The notes under the pieces are model-generated. The model was not told where the DNA came from. It saw only the letters and a program-made list of their open reading frames with translations, and searched no databases. Below, one piece after another: positions 7,611 through 18,632 of a DNA stretch of 64,000 nucleotides; positions within the stretch are counted from its first letter, which is position 1; each line of letters opens with the position of its first letter. Position numbers and translations under genes: made by a program. The DNA is from Enteractinococcus fodinae (lineage in GTDB: Bacteria > Actinomycetota > Actinomycetes > Actinomycetales > Micrococcaceae): NCBI RefSeq assembly GCF_031458395.1, contig NZ_JAVDYJ010000001.1, forward strand, positions 1 through 64,000, written 5' to 3'.

Positions 7611-10204
7611 TATGCTCCTTCGTCATTTCGGTCAGTATCCGAGGATACCTGATCTGGGACGGTGGATTCATCTGTTGGGGTTTCGTCCTCGGGCTCGTCG
7701 CCTTCTTCGGCGTCGTCTTCGAGTTCGTCAATTTTGTAGTTGAGCGTAGCACCCACGATGCGGTCGTTTTTACCCGGGGAGGCAAAGATGACGCCCATGG
7801 TGTCACGTCCGCGGATTGGGACTTGTTCTACTGCTGAACGTACGACGTTACCGGATTCCATGATGACTAACACCTCGGAATCGTCCTGCACGACCTCACC
7901 GCCGACGAGTTCGCCGCGTGCTTCTGGCAGGTTGGCGACCTTAATGCCGTAGCCACCGCGGTTTTGGGTGCGGTACTCATCGACGGAAGTGCGCTTAGCG
8001 AAACCGCCGTCGGTGATCGTGAAGACGTAGGAGTCTTCGGTGATGACTCCCATGGTGAGCAGTTCATCCTCTTCGCGGAATTTCATGCCCTTGACCCCGG
8101 CGGTCGCACGGCCCATGGGGCGTAGGGCTTCATCGGTTGCGGTGAAGCGCAGCGACTGGCCCTTGCGGGAGACGAGAATAAGGTCATCGGTGTTGTCGAT
8201 CAGCTTGGCTGCTACGACCTCGTCGCCCTCGTTGAGGTTGATCGCGATCAGGCCGGCTTGGCGCGGGCTGTCGTAGTCTTCCAGGCGGGTCTTTTTGACC
8301 ATGCCCGACTTGGTGGCCAGCACCAGGTACGGGGCGTCCTCATAGGTCTCTAGTGTCATGACCTGGGCGATGTGCTCATCGGGCTGGAACGCCAGGACGT
8401 TGGCGACGTGTTGACCACGGGCGTCACGGCCGGCTTCTTGCAATTCGTAGCCTTTGATCCGGTAGACCCGGCCAAAGTTCGTGAAGAATAACAGCCAGTT
8501 GTGCGTTGAGGTGGTGAAGAAGTGTTCGACCACGTCTTCGTCGCGTAGGGCGGCACCACGGACACCTTTCCCGCCGCGGTTCTGCGCGCGGTAGTTATCG
8601 ACCTTGGTGCGCTTGACGTACCCGGACCGGGTGATGGTGACGACGACTTCTTCTTCTGGGATGAGGTCTTCGATCGACATGTCGCCGTCGTAGCCGTAGA
8701 GGATCTCGGTGCGGCGTTCATCGCCGTGGCGTTCGACAATGCCGGCGAGTTCTTCCGAGATGACTTCGCGCTGACGCAGCGGTGATTCGAGGATCTCGGT
8801 GTATTCGGCGATCTTGGCTTGCAGCTCGTCGTATTCGTCCTGGATGTTTTGGCGTTCCAGGGCGGCCAGCTGGCGCAGCTGCATCAGCAGGATCGCGCGA
8901 GCTTGTTCGTCGTCGATGCTCAGCAGGTTCTTGAGCTCTTCGCGGGCCACATCGGCGGATGCCGAGGCGCGAATGGTCGAGATGACCTCGTCGAGCATAT
9001 CCAGGGCTTTGAGCAGGCCCTGCAGGATGTGGGCGCGTTCTTCGGCCTTGCGTTTCCGGAAGGCCGTACGGCGAACGATGACTTCGACCTGGTGTTTGAC
9101 CCAGTAGTGGACGAATCCGTCCAACGACAGGGTGCGTGGCACACCGTCGACCAGGGCCAGCATGTTGGCCGAGAAGTTTTCTTGCAGTGCCGTGTGCTTA
9201 TACAGGTTGTTCAGCACAACCTTTGGCACGGCGTCGCGCTTGAGAATAATGATCAGGCGCTGACCGGTACGACCGGAGGTTTCGTCGCGGACATCGGCGA
9301 TGCCGGACAGTTTGCCCTCGTTGATCAGCTCGGCGATGCGGCGGGCGAGGTTGTCCGGGTTGGCCATGTAGGGCAGCTCGGTGATGACCAAGCAGGTGCG
9401 ATTCTGGATCTCTTCAACATTGACCACGGCGCGCATGGTGATCGACCCGCGGCCGGTGCGGTAGGCCTGTTCGATACCGGCGTGGCCGAGGATTTGGGCG
9501 CCCGATGGGAAGTCTGGGCCCTTGATGCGTTTCAGCAGGGCTTCGAGCAGCTCTTCGCGGCTGGCCTCTGGGTTATCCAGGTACCACTGGACACCTTCGG
9601 CGACTTCGCGCAGGTTGTGCGGTGGGATCTGGGTGGCCATCCCGACCGCGATACCGGTGGAACCGTTGACCAGCAGGTTCGGGTAGCGGGCCGGCAGGAC
9701 AGTGGGTTCTTGCTGTTTGCCGTCGTAGTTGTCCTGGAAGTCGACGGTGTCTTCGTCGATGTCGCGGACCATTTCCATGGCCAGCGGTGCCATCTTGGTT
9801 TCGGTGTAACGCTGGGCGGCAGCCCCGTCGTTACCGGGGGAACCGAAGTTGCCTTGGCCTAGGGCCAGCGGGTAGCGCATGACCCAGTCTTGGACCAGGC
9901 GCACCAGAGTGTCGTAGATGGCCGAGTCACCGTGTGGGTGGTAGTTACCCATGACTTCGCCGACCACGCGGGCGGATTTATTGAAGGAACGCTCCGGGCG
10001 GTAGCCGCCGTCGAACATCGCGTAGATGACGCGACGGTGGACGGGTTTCAGCCCGTCTCGGACGTCAGGCAGGGCGCGTCCCACGATCACGGCCATGGCG
10101 TAATCGAGGTAAGACCGTTTCATTTCGGTCTGGAGATCAATCTGATCTACGCCGGATCCGGACCGTTCTGGCTGGTCGGTAGTTGGTGTTTGCTCGTCAC
10201 TCAC
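7610..10204 (-). CDS. gyrA: DNA gyrase subunit A
   Basis: This 864-residue breakage-reunion subunit relaxes and introduces negative supercoils with GyrB. The catalytic tyrosine is Y133 in [11 protein letters not shown]. The quinolone-determining region reads [12 protein letters not shown] with S94 and D98, the residues usual in quinolone-susceptible gyrases. The C-terminal wrapping domain has the GyrA-box form QNRGGKG near residue 545 and ends in an acidic tail of about 40 residues. The GTG start has a GGAGAG site upstream. It lies 58 bases after gyrB in the leftward gyrB-gyrA-DUF3566 operon. Confidence 0.98.
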   Translation of the reverse strand: MSDEQTPTTDQPERSGSGVDQIDLQTEMKRSYLDYAMAVIVGRALPDVRDGLKPVHRRVIYAMFDGGYRPERSFNKSARVVGEVMGNYHPHGDSAIYDTLVRLVQDWVMRYPLALGQGNFGSPGNDGAAAQRYTETKMAPLAMEMVRDIDEDTVDFQDNYDGKQQEPTVLPARYPNLLVNGSTGIAVGMATQIPPHNLREVAEGVQWYLDNPEASREELLEALLKRIKGPDFPSGAQILGHAGIEQAYRTGRGSITMRAVVNVEEIQNRTCLVITELPYMANPDNLARRIAELINEGKLSGIADVRDETSGRTGQRLIIILKRDAVPKVVLNNLYKHTALQENFSANMLALVDGVPRTLSLDGFVHYWVKHQVEVIVRRTAFRKRKAEERAHILQGLLKALDMLDEVISTIRASASADVAREELKNLLSIDDEQARAILLMQLRQLAALERQNIQDEYDELQAKIAEYTEILESPLRQREVISEELAGIVERHGDERRTEILYGYDGDMSIEDLIPEEEVVVTITRSGYVKRTKVDNYRAQNRGGKGVRGAALRDEDVVEHFFTTSTHNWLLFFTNFGRVYRIKGYELQEAGRDARGQHVANVLAFQPDEHIAQVMTLETYEDAPYLVLATKSGMVKKTRLEDYDSPRQAGLIAINLNEGDEVVAAKLIDNTDDLILVSRKGQSLRFTATDEALRPMGRATAGVKGMKFREEDELLTMGVITEDSYVFTITDGGFAKRTSVDEYRTQNRGGYGIKVANLPEARGELVGGEVVQDDSEVLVIMESGNVVRSAVEQVPIRGRDTMGVIFASPGKNDRIVGATLNYKIDELEDDAEEGDEPEDETPTDESTVPDQVSSDTDRNDEGA

Positions 10205-10262
10205 GGGCTAGTCATCTCTCCAGGTAGTTCGTCAAAAAAGTTTCAGGCTCAACCGCTCGGGT

Positions 10263-12383
10263 TTAGATGTCGAGGAAGCGCACGTCTTTGGCGTTTTCCT
10301 GAATGAAGTTCCGGCGGGACTCGACGTCTTCGCCCATCAGCATCGAAAAGACTTGGTCGGCTGCTGCAGCGTCGTCCATGGTGACCTGCAGCAGGGTGCG
10401 ACGATCTGGGTCCATGGTGGTTTCCCACAGTTCCTGGTAGTCCATTTCGCCGAGACCCTTGTAGCGCTGGATGGCGTTTTCTTTGGGCAGGCGCCAGCCT
10501 TTTTCTTGACCGCGGGCCAGTGCTTCGTCCCGCTGTTCATCGGTGAAGACGTGTTCGTCTTGGTGGTTGGACCACTTGATCTTGTACAGCGGTGGCTGTG
10601 CCAGGTAGACGTAGCCGTGCTCAATCAGCGGGCGCATGTAGCGGAACAGCAGGGTCAGCAGCAGCGTGGTGATGTGCTGGCCGTCGACGTCGGCGTCGGC
10701 CATCAGCACGATCTTGTGGTAGCGGACTTTTTCGATGTCGAATTCTTCACCGATACCGGTACCAAACGCGGTGATCATGGCTTGGACTTCAGCGTTGCCC
10801 AACGCGCGGTCCAGGCGTGCGCGCTCGACGTTGAGGATCTTCCCGCGCAGCGGCAGGATCGCCTGGGTGCGTGGGTCACGGCCCTGCTTGGCCGAACCAC
10901 CGGCCGAGTCACCCTCAACGATGTAAATTTCGGACTCGGATGGGTCCTTCGAGGAGCAGTCGGACAGTTTGCCGGGCATGCCGAAGGATTCCAGCGGCGA
11001 TTTGCGGCGAGCGTTCTCGCGGGCCTTGCGGGCGGCCATGCGGGCGTGAGCGGCCTGCTGGGCTTTGCGGATAATATCGCGTGCCGGTCCGGGGTGAGCC
11101 TCGAGCCAGTCGCCGAGCTGTTCGGTCATCGCCGAGTACACGTAACCGCGGACCTCGGAGTTACCCAGCTTGGTTTTGGTCTGGCCCTCGAACTGCGGCT
11201 CGGCAATCTTGACGGAAATGACCGCGGTGAGGCCTTCACGGATGTCGTCACCGGTGAGGTTTTCATCTTTTTCGCGCAGGATCTGCTTATCGCGCGCATA
11301 CCGGTTGACCAACGAGGTTAGCGAACCACGGAAGCCTTCTTCGTGGGTACCGCCCTCGTGGGTGTTGATTGTATTGGCGTAGGTGTGCACCGATTCAGAG
11401 TACGCGGTGGTCCACTGCATGGCCACTTCGATGGACATGCCCTGATTCACGTCTTCTTTTTCGAAGGCGATGACGTCGTCGTGAATGAGTTCGGCGCGCT
11501 TGGCCTTATTCAGGTGGGTGACGTAGTCCAGCAGTCCGTTTTCGTACATGTAGTCAACAAACCGAATGGTCTGCTCTGGCGATTCAGTGTCTTCGCCGTC
11601 GTCAGACTGCAGTTCGGCTTCGGCCTCGGCCAGTGTTTCGTTGTGGCTTTCGCCGGCGATTTCATCGGCCGTCGAGGCGTCAACGACCTGCTCGCGCTCA
11701 TCGGTCAGCGTGATGCGCAGGCCCTTATTCAAAAACGCCATCTGCTGGAACCGTGCGCGCAGCGTTTCGTAGTCGAATTCGATGGTGTCGAAGATTTCTG
11801 CATCCGGGTAGAACGTAATGATCGTCCCGGTCTTATCGGTAGTGCCACCCTGTTGCAGCGCATCATCGAGCAGTCCACCGTTTTTGAACGAGATGGTCCA
11901 GATGTAACCCTGGCGGTGGATTTCGGCTTCGACCCGAGAGGAGAGCGCGTTGACGACCGAGACACCGACACCGTGGAGACCACCGGAGACCGCGTAGCCT
12001 CCCCCGCCGAACTTCCCGCCGGCGTGTAGTACGGTCATGACGACTTCAACGGTGGGTTTATTTTCGGTTGGGTGCATGTCCACGGGGATCCCGCGGCCAT
12101 TGTCCTCGACCCGGACGCCACCGTCCTTCAACAGGGTGACATGAATGGTATCTGCGTGCCCGGCGAGTGCCTCATCGACCGAGTTGTCAACGACCTCCCA
12201 GACGAGGTGGTGGAGCCCGCGTTCTGCGGTGGACCCGATGTACATCCCCGGGCGCTTCCGGACGGCTTCGAGGCCTTCCAGCACGGTGATGTCGCCAGCT
12301 TCATAGGAATGCTCTACGCGTTGCAGCTCAGACTGGGCTTGAGTAGCCATAGCTAAGGTATTGTCAGTTAGGTTTTCAGCCAC
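10263..12383 (-). CDS. gyrB: DNA gyrase subunit B
   Basis: This 706-residue ATPase subunit has the GHKL fold with N67 in [11 protein letters not shown], the RPGMYIGST segment near 45, the Toprim motif EGDSAGGSA near 475 and [10 protein letters not shown] after it. An acidic insert between about 240 and 265 ([15 protein letters not shown]) is longer than usual. The GTG start (MAENL) follows AAGGAG at a long spacing; the in-frame ATG at residue 12 (MATQAQ) is an alternative. It heads the gyrB-gyrA operon and is separated from the DUF721 gene by a 237-base gap. Confidence 0.97.
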   Translation of the reverse strand: MAENLTDNTLAMATQAQSELQRVEHSYEAGDITVLEGLEAVRKRPGMYIGSTAERGLHHLVWEVVDNSVDEALAGHADTIHVTLLKDGGVRVEDNGRGIPVDMHPTENKPTVEVVMTVLHAGGKFGGGGYAVSGGLHGVGVSVVNALSSRVEAEIHRQGYIWTISFKNGGLLDDALQQGGTTDKTGTIITFYPDAEIFDTIEFDYETLRARFQQMAFLNKGLRITLTDEREQVVDASTADEIAGESHNETLAEAEAELQSDDGEDTESPEQTIRFVDYMYENGLLDYVTHLNKAKRAELIHDDVIAFEKEDVNQGMSIEVAMQWTTAYSESVHTYANTINTHEGGTHEEGFRGSLTSLVNRYARDKQILREKDENLTGDDIREGLTAVISVKIAEPQFEGQTKTKLGNSEVRGYVYSAMTEQLGDWLEAHPGPARDIIRKAQQAAHARMAARKARENARRKSPLESFGMPGKLSDCSSKDPSESEIYIVEGDSAGGSAKQGRDPRTQAILPLRGKILNVERARLDRALGNAEVQAMITAFGTGIGEEFDIEKVRYHKIVLMADADVDGQHITTLLLTLLFRYMRPLIEHGYVYLAQPPLYKIKWSNHQDEHVFTDEQRDEALARGQEKGWRLPKENAIQRYKGLGEMDYQELWETTMDPDRRTLLQVTMDDAAAADQVFSMLMGEDVESRRNFIQENAKDVRFLDI

Positions 12384-12443
12384 GGGCCGTTTAGCTCCTT
12401 AACAGCGGTGCAGATCAACTACAGAAAAGTCTGTAACGTCCCT

Positions 12444-12449
12444 ATTCTA
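12444..12449 (-). promoter_or_regulatory. Possible -10 element for gyrB
   Basis: TAGAAT on the minus strand lies about 60 bases before the gyrB start, inside an AT-richer part of the 12384-12620 gap that also holds short imperfect inverted repeats. No good -35 box is seen, so this is a weak call. Confidence 0.3.
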
Positions 12450-12620
12450 CGACATTATGTGACGTTTCGCCCAAAATCGAGGGGTGCTGTGGGCTAAAAC
12501 CTGCCCCATAAAGCCCAAAACTGCCTCTGCAGCGTGATCGCAGGCCTGAATATGCCCCCCGGATCATCTTCAGTCTCAGAAATCGCTCTACAGGCCGTTG
12601 GGGCGCCGCAATCCAAAAAC

Positions 12621-13115
12621 TTATCTGCGGCGCGGGCGACGACCATAACTTCCGCCGGTTGGGCCCTTAATTTCCAGCTTGGTGATCACACCGGGACCGA
12701 GGACTTCGTCGAATTTATGCATCAACTGCGGGGTGAGTAGGCGTAACTGGGTGGCCCAGGCCGTTGAAGATGCGCGCAGCACGAGTTTAGCGTTTTCAAA
12801 GGTCTCGACTTTCGCGTTCTCTGCGATCTGCGGGCCCACGACGGAAGCCCAGTCGGCCAGTACCGACCCGACGGCTACCGGTTCTTTCCACCCGCGCTGG
12901 GCAATGAATTTCGAGAACACATCGCCTAACGGCTGCGGGCCCACGGACCGGACATAATCTTCTGTTTTTGGGCGCGGCTTTTTCGATCGGCGATGAAATT
13001 GCCCGGCCATTCCGGGACGGTATCCGGCTTCCGCTGCGGCTAAACGCACCCGTTGTAGGGCTGCGGCGGCGGCATCAATGTGGTCTTCTTCGGGTTCGAT
13101 GGGTTCATCAGTCAT
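12621..13115 (-). CDS. DUF721 (DciA-like) protein
   Basis: About 164 residues. The C-terminal half has the DUF721/DciA fold signature: a WASVVGPQIAENAKVETFENAKLVLRAS-like region, then a helix with WATQLRLLTPQLM. In other bacteria DciA relatives load the DnaB helicase, so a role in initiation or repair is plausible in this operon. I start it at the ATG that overlaps the recF stop (ATGACTGA). The longer frame would run 60 bases further into recF without a ribosome site. The N-terminal half is basic and low in complexity. Confidence 0.85.
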   Translation of the reverse strand: MTDEPIEPEEDHIDAAAAALQRVRLAAAEAGYRPGMAGQFHRRSKKPRPKTEDYVRSVGPQPLGDVFSKFIAQRGWKEPVAVGSVLADWASVVGPQIAENAKVETFENAKLVLRASSTAWATQLRLLTPQLMHKFDEVLGPGVITKLEIKGPTGGSYGRRPRRR

Positions 13116-14358
13116 CGTCGCCACGCTCCGATGGGGACTCGGAACCTTCCGCATCTTCGAAGTTGTTAGCCTCAAGGACCTTTAAGGTTGCCAAATCCGT
13201 GTGGTGCTCGCCCGGAGACGAAATCCCGTCGCGCATTTGTACCGGGATGTGGGTACCGGTGAGTTCTGCTGGGATATCTGCGGCCACCGCGGCCGTGATG
13301 ATCAGCTGTTCGGCGTCCCGGGTCATTTCTGCCAGCCGGCTGCGTCGTGCAGCATCGAGTTCGGCGAAGACATCGTCGAGAATGAGCACCGGTTTGGCAT
13401 TCGGATCTGGATCGTCCTCGACCAACACCCGATAGGAGGCTAACCGCAGCGCCAGGGCCAGCGACCAAGTCTCACCGTGGGAGGCGAATCCTTTGGCCGG
13501 GGCGGGGCCCAGAGTGATGACCATGTCGTCGCGGTGGGGACCCACCAGGGTGATGCCGCGGTCGCGTTCGGCACGGTAGGAACTTTCGAGTTCAGTCAGT
13601 ACCGCTTGGTAGAGCTGAGCTTCATCGGGCACTTCGGCGTGCTGCCCGGATGCCAACGGGACCGTGGATTGGTAGCTAAACCCCGCCGGTTTATTGCCAT
13701 TGGATAATTGCGCGTAAGTATTGGCGGTGGGGATCGCCAGCAGTCTTAAGGCATGCAGGCGCCCGTTGATCAGTCGTGCTGCGGCTCGGGAGAGGTGTTC
13801 GTTCCACACGCCCAGCGTGGTTTCGTGTTCTTCGGTCCAGGCGCCGGGTTTGCGACCGGATTTTAGTAGTGCGTTGCGTTGGCGTAAGACGCGGTCGAAG
13901 TCGCGGCGAGCATCGCCGAGTGCAGGACGCATTTGGACGATCAGGTCGTCCATGAATCGGCGGCGAATGTCTGGTTGTCCGCTAACCAGTTCAATGTCTT
14001 CGGGCGCAAACATGACGGCTTTGAAAATGCCGTAGGCCTGGCGGGCTGGTTGAGGTGCCCCGCGGTTGATCGCCACCCGGTTGGATTTGCCGGGGTTGAT
14101 CTCGTACTCGATGGAGATGGCCTGTTCACCGCGGTGGACGCGCCCTCTGGCCAGTGCTTGCTCGTGACCGATGCGCACCAGAGGGTGATCATTGGATACC
14201 CGATGCGAGTGCTGGACCGCCAGGTAGTTGATTGCCTCGGCTACGTTGGTCTTGCCGACACCGTTTGCACCAACCAGGATGTTGGGACCGGGCTTGAGGT
14301 CAAGCTCGGCCTGTTCGTAAGAACGATAATTGGTCAGGGACAGGTGTGACAGGTACAC
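13108..14358 (-). CDS. recF: DNA replication and repair protein RecF
   Basis: This 416-residue SMC-like ATPase recruits RecA to gaps with RecO and RecR. Walker A GANGVGKTNVAEAI is near residue 33, the ABC signature region SHGETWSLALAL near 303 and Walker B LILDDVFAELD near 338. The C-terminus has an acidic extension. The start lies two bases after the dnaN stop, so dnaN-recF-DUF721 are one operon. Confidence 0.96.
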   Translation of the reverse strand: MYLSHLSLTNYRSYEQAELDLKPGPNILVGANGVGKTNVAEAINYLAVQHSHRVSNDHPLVRIGHEQALARGRVHRGEQAISIEYEINPGKSNRVAINRGAPQPARQAYGIFKAVMFAPEDIELVSGQPDIRRRFMDDLIVQMRPALGDARRDFDRVLRQRNALLKSGRKPGAWTEEHETTLGVWNEHLSRAAARLINGRLHALRLLAIPTANTYAQLSNGNKPAGFSYQSTVPLASGQHAEVPDEAQLYQAVLTELESSYRAERDRGITLVGPHRDDMVITLGPAPAKGFASHGETWSLALALRLASYRVLVEDDPDPNAKPVLILDDVFAELDAARRSRLAEMTRDAEQLIITAAVAADIPAELTGTHIPVQMRDGISSPGEHHTDLATLKVLEANNFEDAEGSESPSERGDDD

Positions 14359-14360
14359 GG

Positions 14361-15491
14361 CTAGTTCGGGATGCGGATCGGCATGACCAAATACCGGTAG
14401 TCCTCGTTCTGCGGGCCTTCAAGTTCTTTTTTACCCGTCAGAAGGGCTGGTTTTGGTGCGCTGGTGAAAGCAAAGCGGGTGTATGGCCCACCGATGACGT
14501 TGAGCCCGTCAGACAGATACGACGGGTTGAACGCGACGGTGATCTCTTCGCCTTCCAGCTGGACTGGAACAGATTCGTTGGCTGAAGCGTCATCGCCTTG
14601 GCCTGCTGACAGGGAAACTTCATTGCCGCTAAACGACATCAGCAGTGAGGTGTTGCGTTCTGCAACCAGAGCCACACGCTTGACGGCTTCGACAAGTTGG
14701 GCGGTATCTACGGTTGCATAAATATTTGATTCTTCGGGGAACAGCGAACGAATCTTTGGGTACTCGCCGTCAACCAGCAAGCTGGTGGTTCGACGACCAC
14801 CAGAGGAGAAACCTACTAATTCAGCGGAATCCTCGTCCGAAGACAACCGGAATTCCATTTCACCGCCGCCACCGAGCGAACGGGCAACTTCAGTCAGGGT
14901 TCGAGATTTCACCAAAACGGAAGTTGAGATCGATGGATCGCGAGGAGTCCAGGTGATTTCTTTCATGGCCAGACGGTAGCGGTCGGTGGCCAAGAAGGTG
15001 ATCGTGTCACCTTCGATTTCGATTTTGACGGCAGTCAAAATCGGCAGTGTGTCATCTTTGGAAGCTGCGGCAGTGACTTGTGAAATTGCTTCGGAGAATA
15101 CTGATCCATCGATCGTGCCAGCAACGTCAGGCATAGCGGGAAGTGCTGGATATTCATCAACCGGCATGGTCGCCAGAGTAAATCTGGTGTTTTGGCAGGT
15201 CACGACAACGCGGGACTCGGTGAGCTCGATCGTGACTGGAGCGTTTGGCAGCGATTTGACGATGTCACTGAGCATGCGGCCTTCAACGAGAATCTGGCCT
15301 TCGGTATCGATGTGCGCTTCGATATCAAGTTGAGCAGAGGTTTCGTAATCAAAGCTTGCGATCGAGACAAGATCATCTTTGGCGGTGATGAGCAGACCGC
15401 GCAGAACCGGAACGGGTGGGCGGGGTGACAGAGAACGTGCGGTCCAAGTGACAGCGTCAGTTAGAACATCCCGTCCGATTGTGAACTTCAC
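14361..15491 (-). CDS. dnaN: DNA polymerase III beta sliding clamp
   Basis: This 376-residue protein has the three-domain clamp pattern: it begins MKFTIGRDVLTDAVTW and ends YRYLVMPIRI, the usual C-terminal binding groove for polymerase and MutS peptides. It forms a ring around DNA for the replicase. It lies immediately downstream of the oriC spacer, transcribed away from dnaA in the standard order. Confidence 0.97.
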   Translation of the reverse strand: MKFTIGRDVLTDAVTWTARSLSPRPPVPVLRGLLITAKDDLVSIASFDYETSAQLDIEAHIDTEGQILVEGRMLSDIVKSLPNAPVTIELTESRVVVTCQNTRFTLATMPVDEYPALPAMPDVAGTIDGSVFSEAISQVTAAASKDDTLPILTAVKIEIEGDTITFLATDRYRLAMKEITWTPRDPSISTSVLVKSRTLTEVARSLGGGGEMEFRLSSDEDSAELVGFSSGGRRTTSLLVDGEYPKIRSLFPEESNIYATVDTAQLVEAVKRVALVAERNTSLLMSFSGNEVSLSAGQGDDASANESVPVQLEGEEITVAFNPSYLSDGLNVIGGPYTRFAFTSAPKPALLTGKKELEGPQNEDYRYLVMPIRIPN

Positions 15492-16134
15492 GAAGAGTCT
15501 GCCTTCCCTTGAGCGATTGCAATGCGAAATTGTCCGATGACATAAGTGGTGAACACCAAAAATTATAGAGGTGCTCTAGATAGCTTAGCGGTCTTTGAGG
15601 ACCACCGCGACAAGCCAAGACGAATTCGCGACTGCACCACGGCCATCGAACCTGAGGAATTTTCCGGGCCATTGTTATTTAGAGGTGTTTAAAGGAATAG
15701 GGGTATTAGTAGGTGGTGTGGATACTGTGGAAAAGCCTGTGCATTGGCACCCCTATACCGAAGTTCCTGTGGAGAAGAACGTGCATGGTCTTCGCTTTGC
15801 GTGTGGGTAAGGTGTGCAGGACCAAAATGCTTACATCGTTGTAATTCCACCGCTTTAGAGAGTTATCCGCATTAAGAATAGGGTTATCCCTTAAGAATCC
15901 ACAGGGTTATCCACACCGTGGAAAACAGGGTTCAACCCACCTGTGGACAAAGCTGTGGATACTTGTGGATCGTGGTGGAGAGACATTGGGCGAAGGTGCC
16001 CTAGCCCGCACGCCGTAGCCCTAATAGGGGTATTCATCAGGTGTGGAGAAGCATTCAACCTTAACCTGAAGGTTTGCGAGTTTAATTGCAGTATTCCGAC
16101 CATTTCGGGCTAATTGTCGCTCCGACGGAAATTC
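15492..16134. other. oriC: Replication origin oriC (dnaA-dnaN spacer) with DnaA boxes
   Basis: This 643-bp non-coding spacer contains one perfect TTATCCACA (15907-15915, plus), one TTGTCCACA (15942-15950, minus) and several one- or two-mismatch boxes: 15717-15725, 15802-15810, 15863-15871, 15954-15962 and 15964-15972. Most sit in the 15860-15975 core. AT-rich stretches occur at about 15670-15710 and 16080-16134. The motif AATAGGGGTATT occurs twice, at 15696-15707 and 16023-16034, on either side of the box core. Gene order and the divergence of transcription on either side support the assignment; replication start was not tested. Confidence 0.88.
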
Positions 16135-17655
16135 TTAAATATTGCGGGCTCGCTGCTTAATTTTGTTCGTTAATTCCGTGACCTGGTTGTAAATCGCATG
16201 CCGTTCGCTCATGAGATCTCGGATCTTTCGGTCAGCATGCATCACCGTCGTGTGATCGCGTCCACCGAATTCTGCCCCGATGCGAGGCAGTGACATCTCG
16301 GTGAGCTCACGTAGAAGGTACATTGCAATCTGACGAGCCGTCACCAGCGTGCGCGTCCGAGATTTCGACTGCAATTCGGCAATCGAAAAACCGAAGTAGT
16401 TAGCGGTCTCATCCAAAATGAGCTCGGATGTTATCTCTTGGGCGTCGTCATCAGAGATGAGATCTTTCAAGATGTATTGCGCCTGATCAAGGTTGATGGG
16501 CTCATTATTGAGCGACGCATACGCGGTCACTCGAGTCAGGGCGCCTTCGAGCTCACGGATATTGGTATCGATGCGCGAAGCAATGTATTCCAGTGCATCG
16601 GCGGGAACTTTGATGCCCTCTGCATCTGCCTTCTTCGCCAGGATCGCAATCCGAGTTTCGAGATCAGGTGGCTGAATATCTGTGGTCAGTCCCCACTCAA
16701 AGCGGGAGCGGAGACGTTCCTCGAAGCCGGATAGTTGTTTCGGAGGCAAGTCCGAGGTAATCACTACCTGCTTGTTGTTGTTGTAGAGCGCATTGAAGGT
16801 GTGGAAGAACTCTTCAACGGTGGCTTCTTTATTCGCCATGAACTGGATGTCGTCGATCAACAGGATGTCGACGTTGCGATAAATCTGTTTGAAGGATGCG
16901 CCCTCGTCGTGCCGAATCGAGTTAATGAAATCGTTCGTAAATTCTTCGGAGTTGACGTAGCGCACTCGTAAACCGGGGAAAAGCTCCTGGGCGTAGTGAC
17001 CAATCGCATGCAACAGGTGGGTTTTACCCAGACCAGATTCACCGTAAATAAACAGCGGGTTATAAGATTTTGCCGGCTGTTCTGAGACTGCGTAGGCGGC
17101 TGCGTGAGCAAAACGGTTCGATGAACCGGTGATGAAATTGTCGAAATGATAGTGCTCATTGAGTCGAGAGCGTTCACCGGATTGTGGTGGAACGTTTTGC
17201 TGCAGTCCACTACCTGGCGCTGCGGCAGGATTCGTTCGGGAGCTAAACAACTCGTCTAAGAGCGGTTCATCAGTGGCAGATCGCTCAGCATGTGACTGGG
17301 TAGCTTGCGAGATATTCACAACGTTATCCACAGGCCGTTCGGCGGGTGCTGAGCGCGGCTCGGGGGTCGGGATTTCGGGTGTCGAAGCGTGCATATTGTT
17401 ATCGATGGAGTATGCACAGTTGATGTCGGTACCAAAGACAGCGGTGAGCGCATCAGCTAAGCGTTCATGGAGTTGGTTCTCCAAGATGTCCCGAGTCATT
17501 TCATTGGGAACCGCTAACAGCAGGGTATTTGCGATGAGACCTTGCGGGCGAGCAAGATCAAGAAAGCCCATCTGACTAGGTCCGATGTCACCAGAGGTGC
17601 GTACGTTTTCAACAACCCTCTGCCAAGAGTTGATGATCGACTCACTTACACTCAT
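16135..17655 (-). CDS. dnaA: Chromosomal replication initiator DnaA
   Basis: This 506-residue initiator binds DnaA boxes and opens oriC. Domain I covers about residues 1-85. A linker to about 165 is rich in Ser/Pro/Glu. The AAA+ domain has Walker A GESGLGKTH at 205-213 and Walker B ILLIDDIQFMANKE near 270. The helix-turn-helix signature FGGRDHTTVMHA is near 470. ATG start. A DnaA-box-like TTATCCACA also occurs within the coding sequence at 17324-17332. Confidence 0.98.
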   Translation of the reverse strand: MSVSESIINSWQRVVENVRTSGDIGPSQMGFLDLARPQGLIANTLLLAVPNEMTRDILENQLHERLADALTAVFGTDINCAYSIDNNMHASTPEIPTPEPRSAPAERPVDNVVNISQATQSHAERSATDEPLLDELFSSRTNPAAAPGSGLQQNVPPQSGERSRLNEHYHFDNFITGSSNRFAHAAAYAVSEQPAKSYNPLFIYGESGLGKTHLLHAIGHYAQELFPGLRVRYVNSEEFTNDFINSIRHDEGASFKQIYRNVDILLIDDIQFMANKEATVEEFFHTFNALYNNNKQVVITSDLPPKQLSGFEERLRSRFEWGLTTDIQPPDLETRIAILAKKADAEGIKVPADALEYIASRIDTNIRELEGALTRVTAYASLNNEPINLDQAQYILKDLISDDDAQEITSELILDETANYFGFSIAELQSKSRTRTLVTARQIAMYLLRELTEMSLPRIGAEFGGRDHTTVMHADRKIRDLMSERHAIYNQVTELTNKIKQRARNI

Positions 17656-18072
17656 CCGCTAAACCCCACTTTATGCTTCCCGCACTGACTCTGAGTTCCT
17701 CTCGTCATCACGGCAATATCCCCACGTTGCGCAACCGGTCTCACACTTGGAGCGTTCTGCCAGGATTGCAACGGTCTACTTCTGACGTCTCCACAACACT
17801 AGCCTTAATTTCCACAGGCGGGTTGCAGTTATGCACAGCTTATACACAGTAGAGGTTTTAGGATAACTGATTCCGATCCTGAATTTGACCAAATCGATCG
17901 GGGTTCTTAGACTTGGTGAGTCTTATCCGGGGTGAAGCGTGCCCTTTTGTGGCTGCACCCGGTAAGCGTAAACAGATAATGAACAGATATCGCCGAAGTT
18001 TTTGGGCAAACGCAGGTTTGAAACGTACTTCCCCAGCATGCTTCTGCGTTTGATTGAGTGTGGAGATTAACA
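17656..18072. other. dnaA-rpmH divergent spacer with DnaA boxes
   Basis: This 417-bp region must hold the leftward dnaA promoter and the rightward rpmH promoter. Two DnaA-like boxes stand three bases apart at 17829-17837 (TTATGCACA) and 17840-17848 (TTATACACA). They are suitable for autoregulation of dnaA. I see no gene in it, and I could not assign convincing promoter hexamers. Confidence 0.6.
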
Positions 18073-18210
18073 GTGTCTAAGCGGACTTTTCAGCCGAATA
18101 ACCGCCGCCGTGCCCGTAAGCACGGCTTCCGTTCCCGTATGCGCACCCGCGCTGGCCGTGCCGTTCTTTCAGCACGCCGCTCCAAGGGTCGCTCGCGTCT
18201 GAGCGCCTAA
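18073..18210 (+). CDS. rpmH: 50S ribosomal protein L34
   Basis: This 45-residue, strongly basic protein reads [28 protein letters not shown], the conserved L34 sequence of the large ribosomal subunit, split here only by the usual actinobacterial variation. GTG start. First gene of the rightward rpmH-rnpA-yidD-yidC-jag-rsmG series, divergent from dnaA. Confidence 0.97.
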   Translation: MSKRTFQPNNRRRARKHGFRSRMRTRAGRAVLSARRSKGRSRLSA

Positions 18211-18248
18211 CAAAGTGTCGGTGTCGGTGGCCGCAGGAGCTTGATCGA

Positions 18249-18632
18249 TTGCTACCGCAACACCAACGAATACGCACTGCAGCACAATTTTTTGATACGC
18301 AACGTTCCGGTTCCCGTTTCGGCAATCGGAACGTTGTCGTATCTGCAAATATTCGCCCGGTAGCCGGCCAGGACCCACGCGCAGGTTTTATAGTTTCAAA
18401 AGCCGTGGGCAATGCCGTCACAAGAAATAAAATTAAGCGCCGACTGCGTGCCATTGTCGCCGACCTTTTCAAGAGCGATCTAGATACCCACCAGGGTTCT
18501 GTTGATGTAGTTGTACGGGCGCTACCGGCTTCGGCTTCCGTCGATTTCGATGAGCTCCAAGCATCAACCACCCAGGCGGTATATGGCGCGCTCAGAAAGT
18601 TTAAGCGTCGTGATGAACAACAAGGAGCATGA
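18249..18632 (+). CDS. rnpA: Ribonuclease P protein component
   Basis: This 127-residue basic protein binds the RNase P RNA and helps 5' tRNA maturation. The RNR signature GNAVTRNKIKRRLR lies near residue 58, and the N-terminus MLPQHQRIR matches family starts. The start is TTG, supported by AGGAG nine bases upstream. The 3' end overlaps the start of yidD by about 20 bases. Confidence 0.95.
   Translation: MLPQHQRIRTAAQFFDTQRSGSRFGNRNVVVSANIRPVAGQDPRAGFIVSKAVGNAVTRNKIKRRLRAIVADLFKSDLDTHQGSVDVVVRALPASASVDFDELQASTTQAVYGALRKFKRRDEQQGA

Noticed and set aside
8819-9862. 347-codon open frame opposite gyrA, and similar long frames opposite gyrB and ino1
   Set aside because: Shadow frames caused by high GC codon bias of the real genes; no domain.
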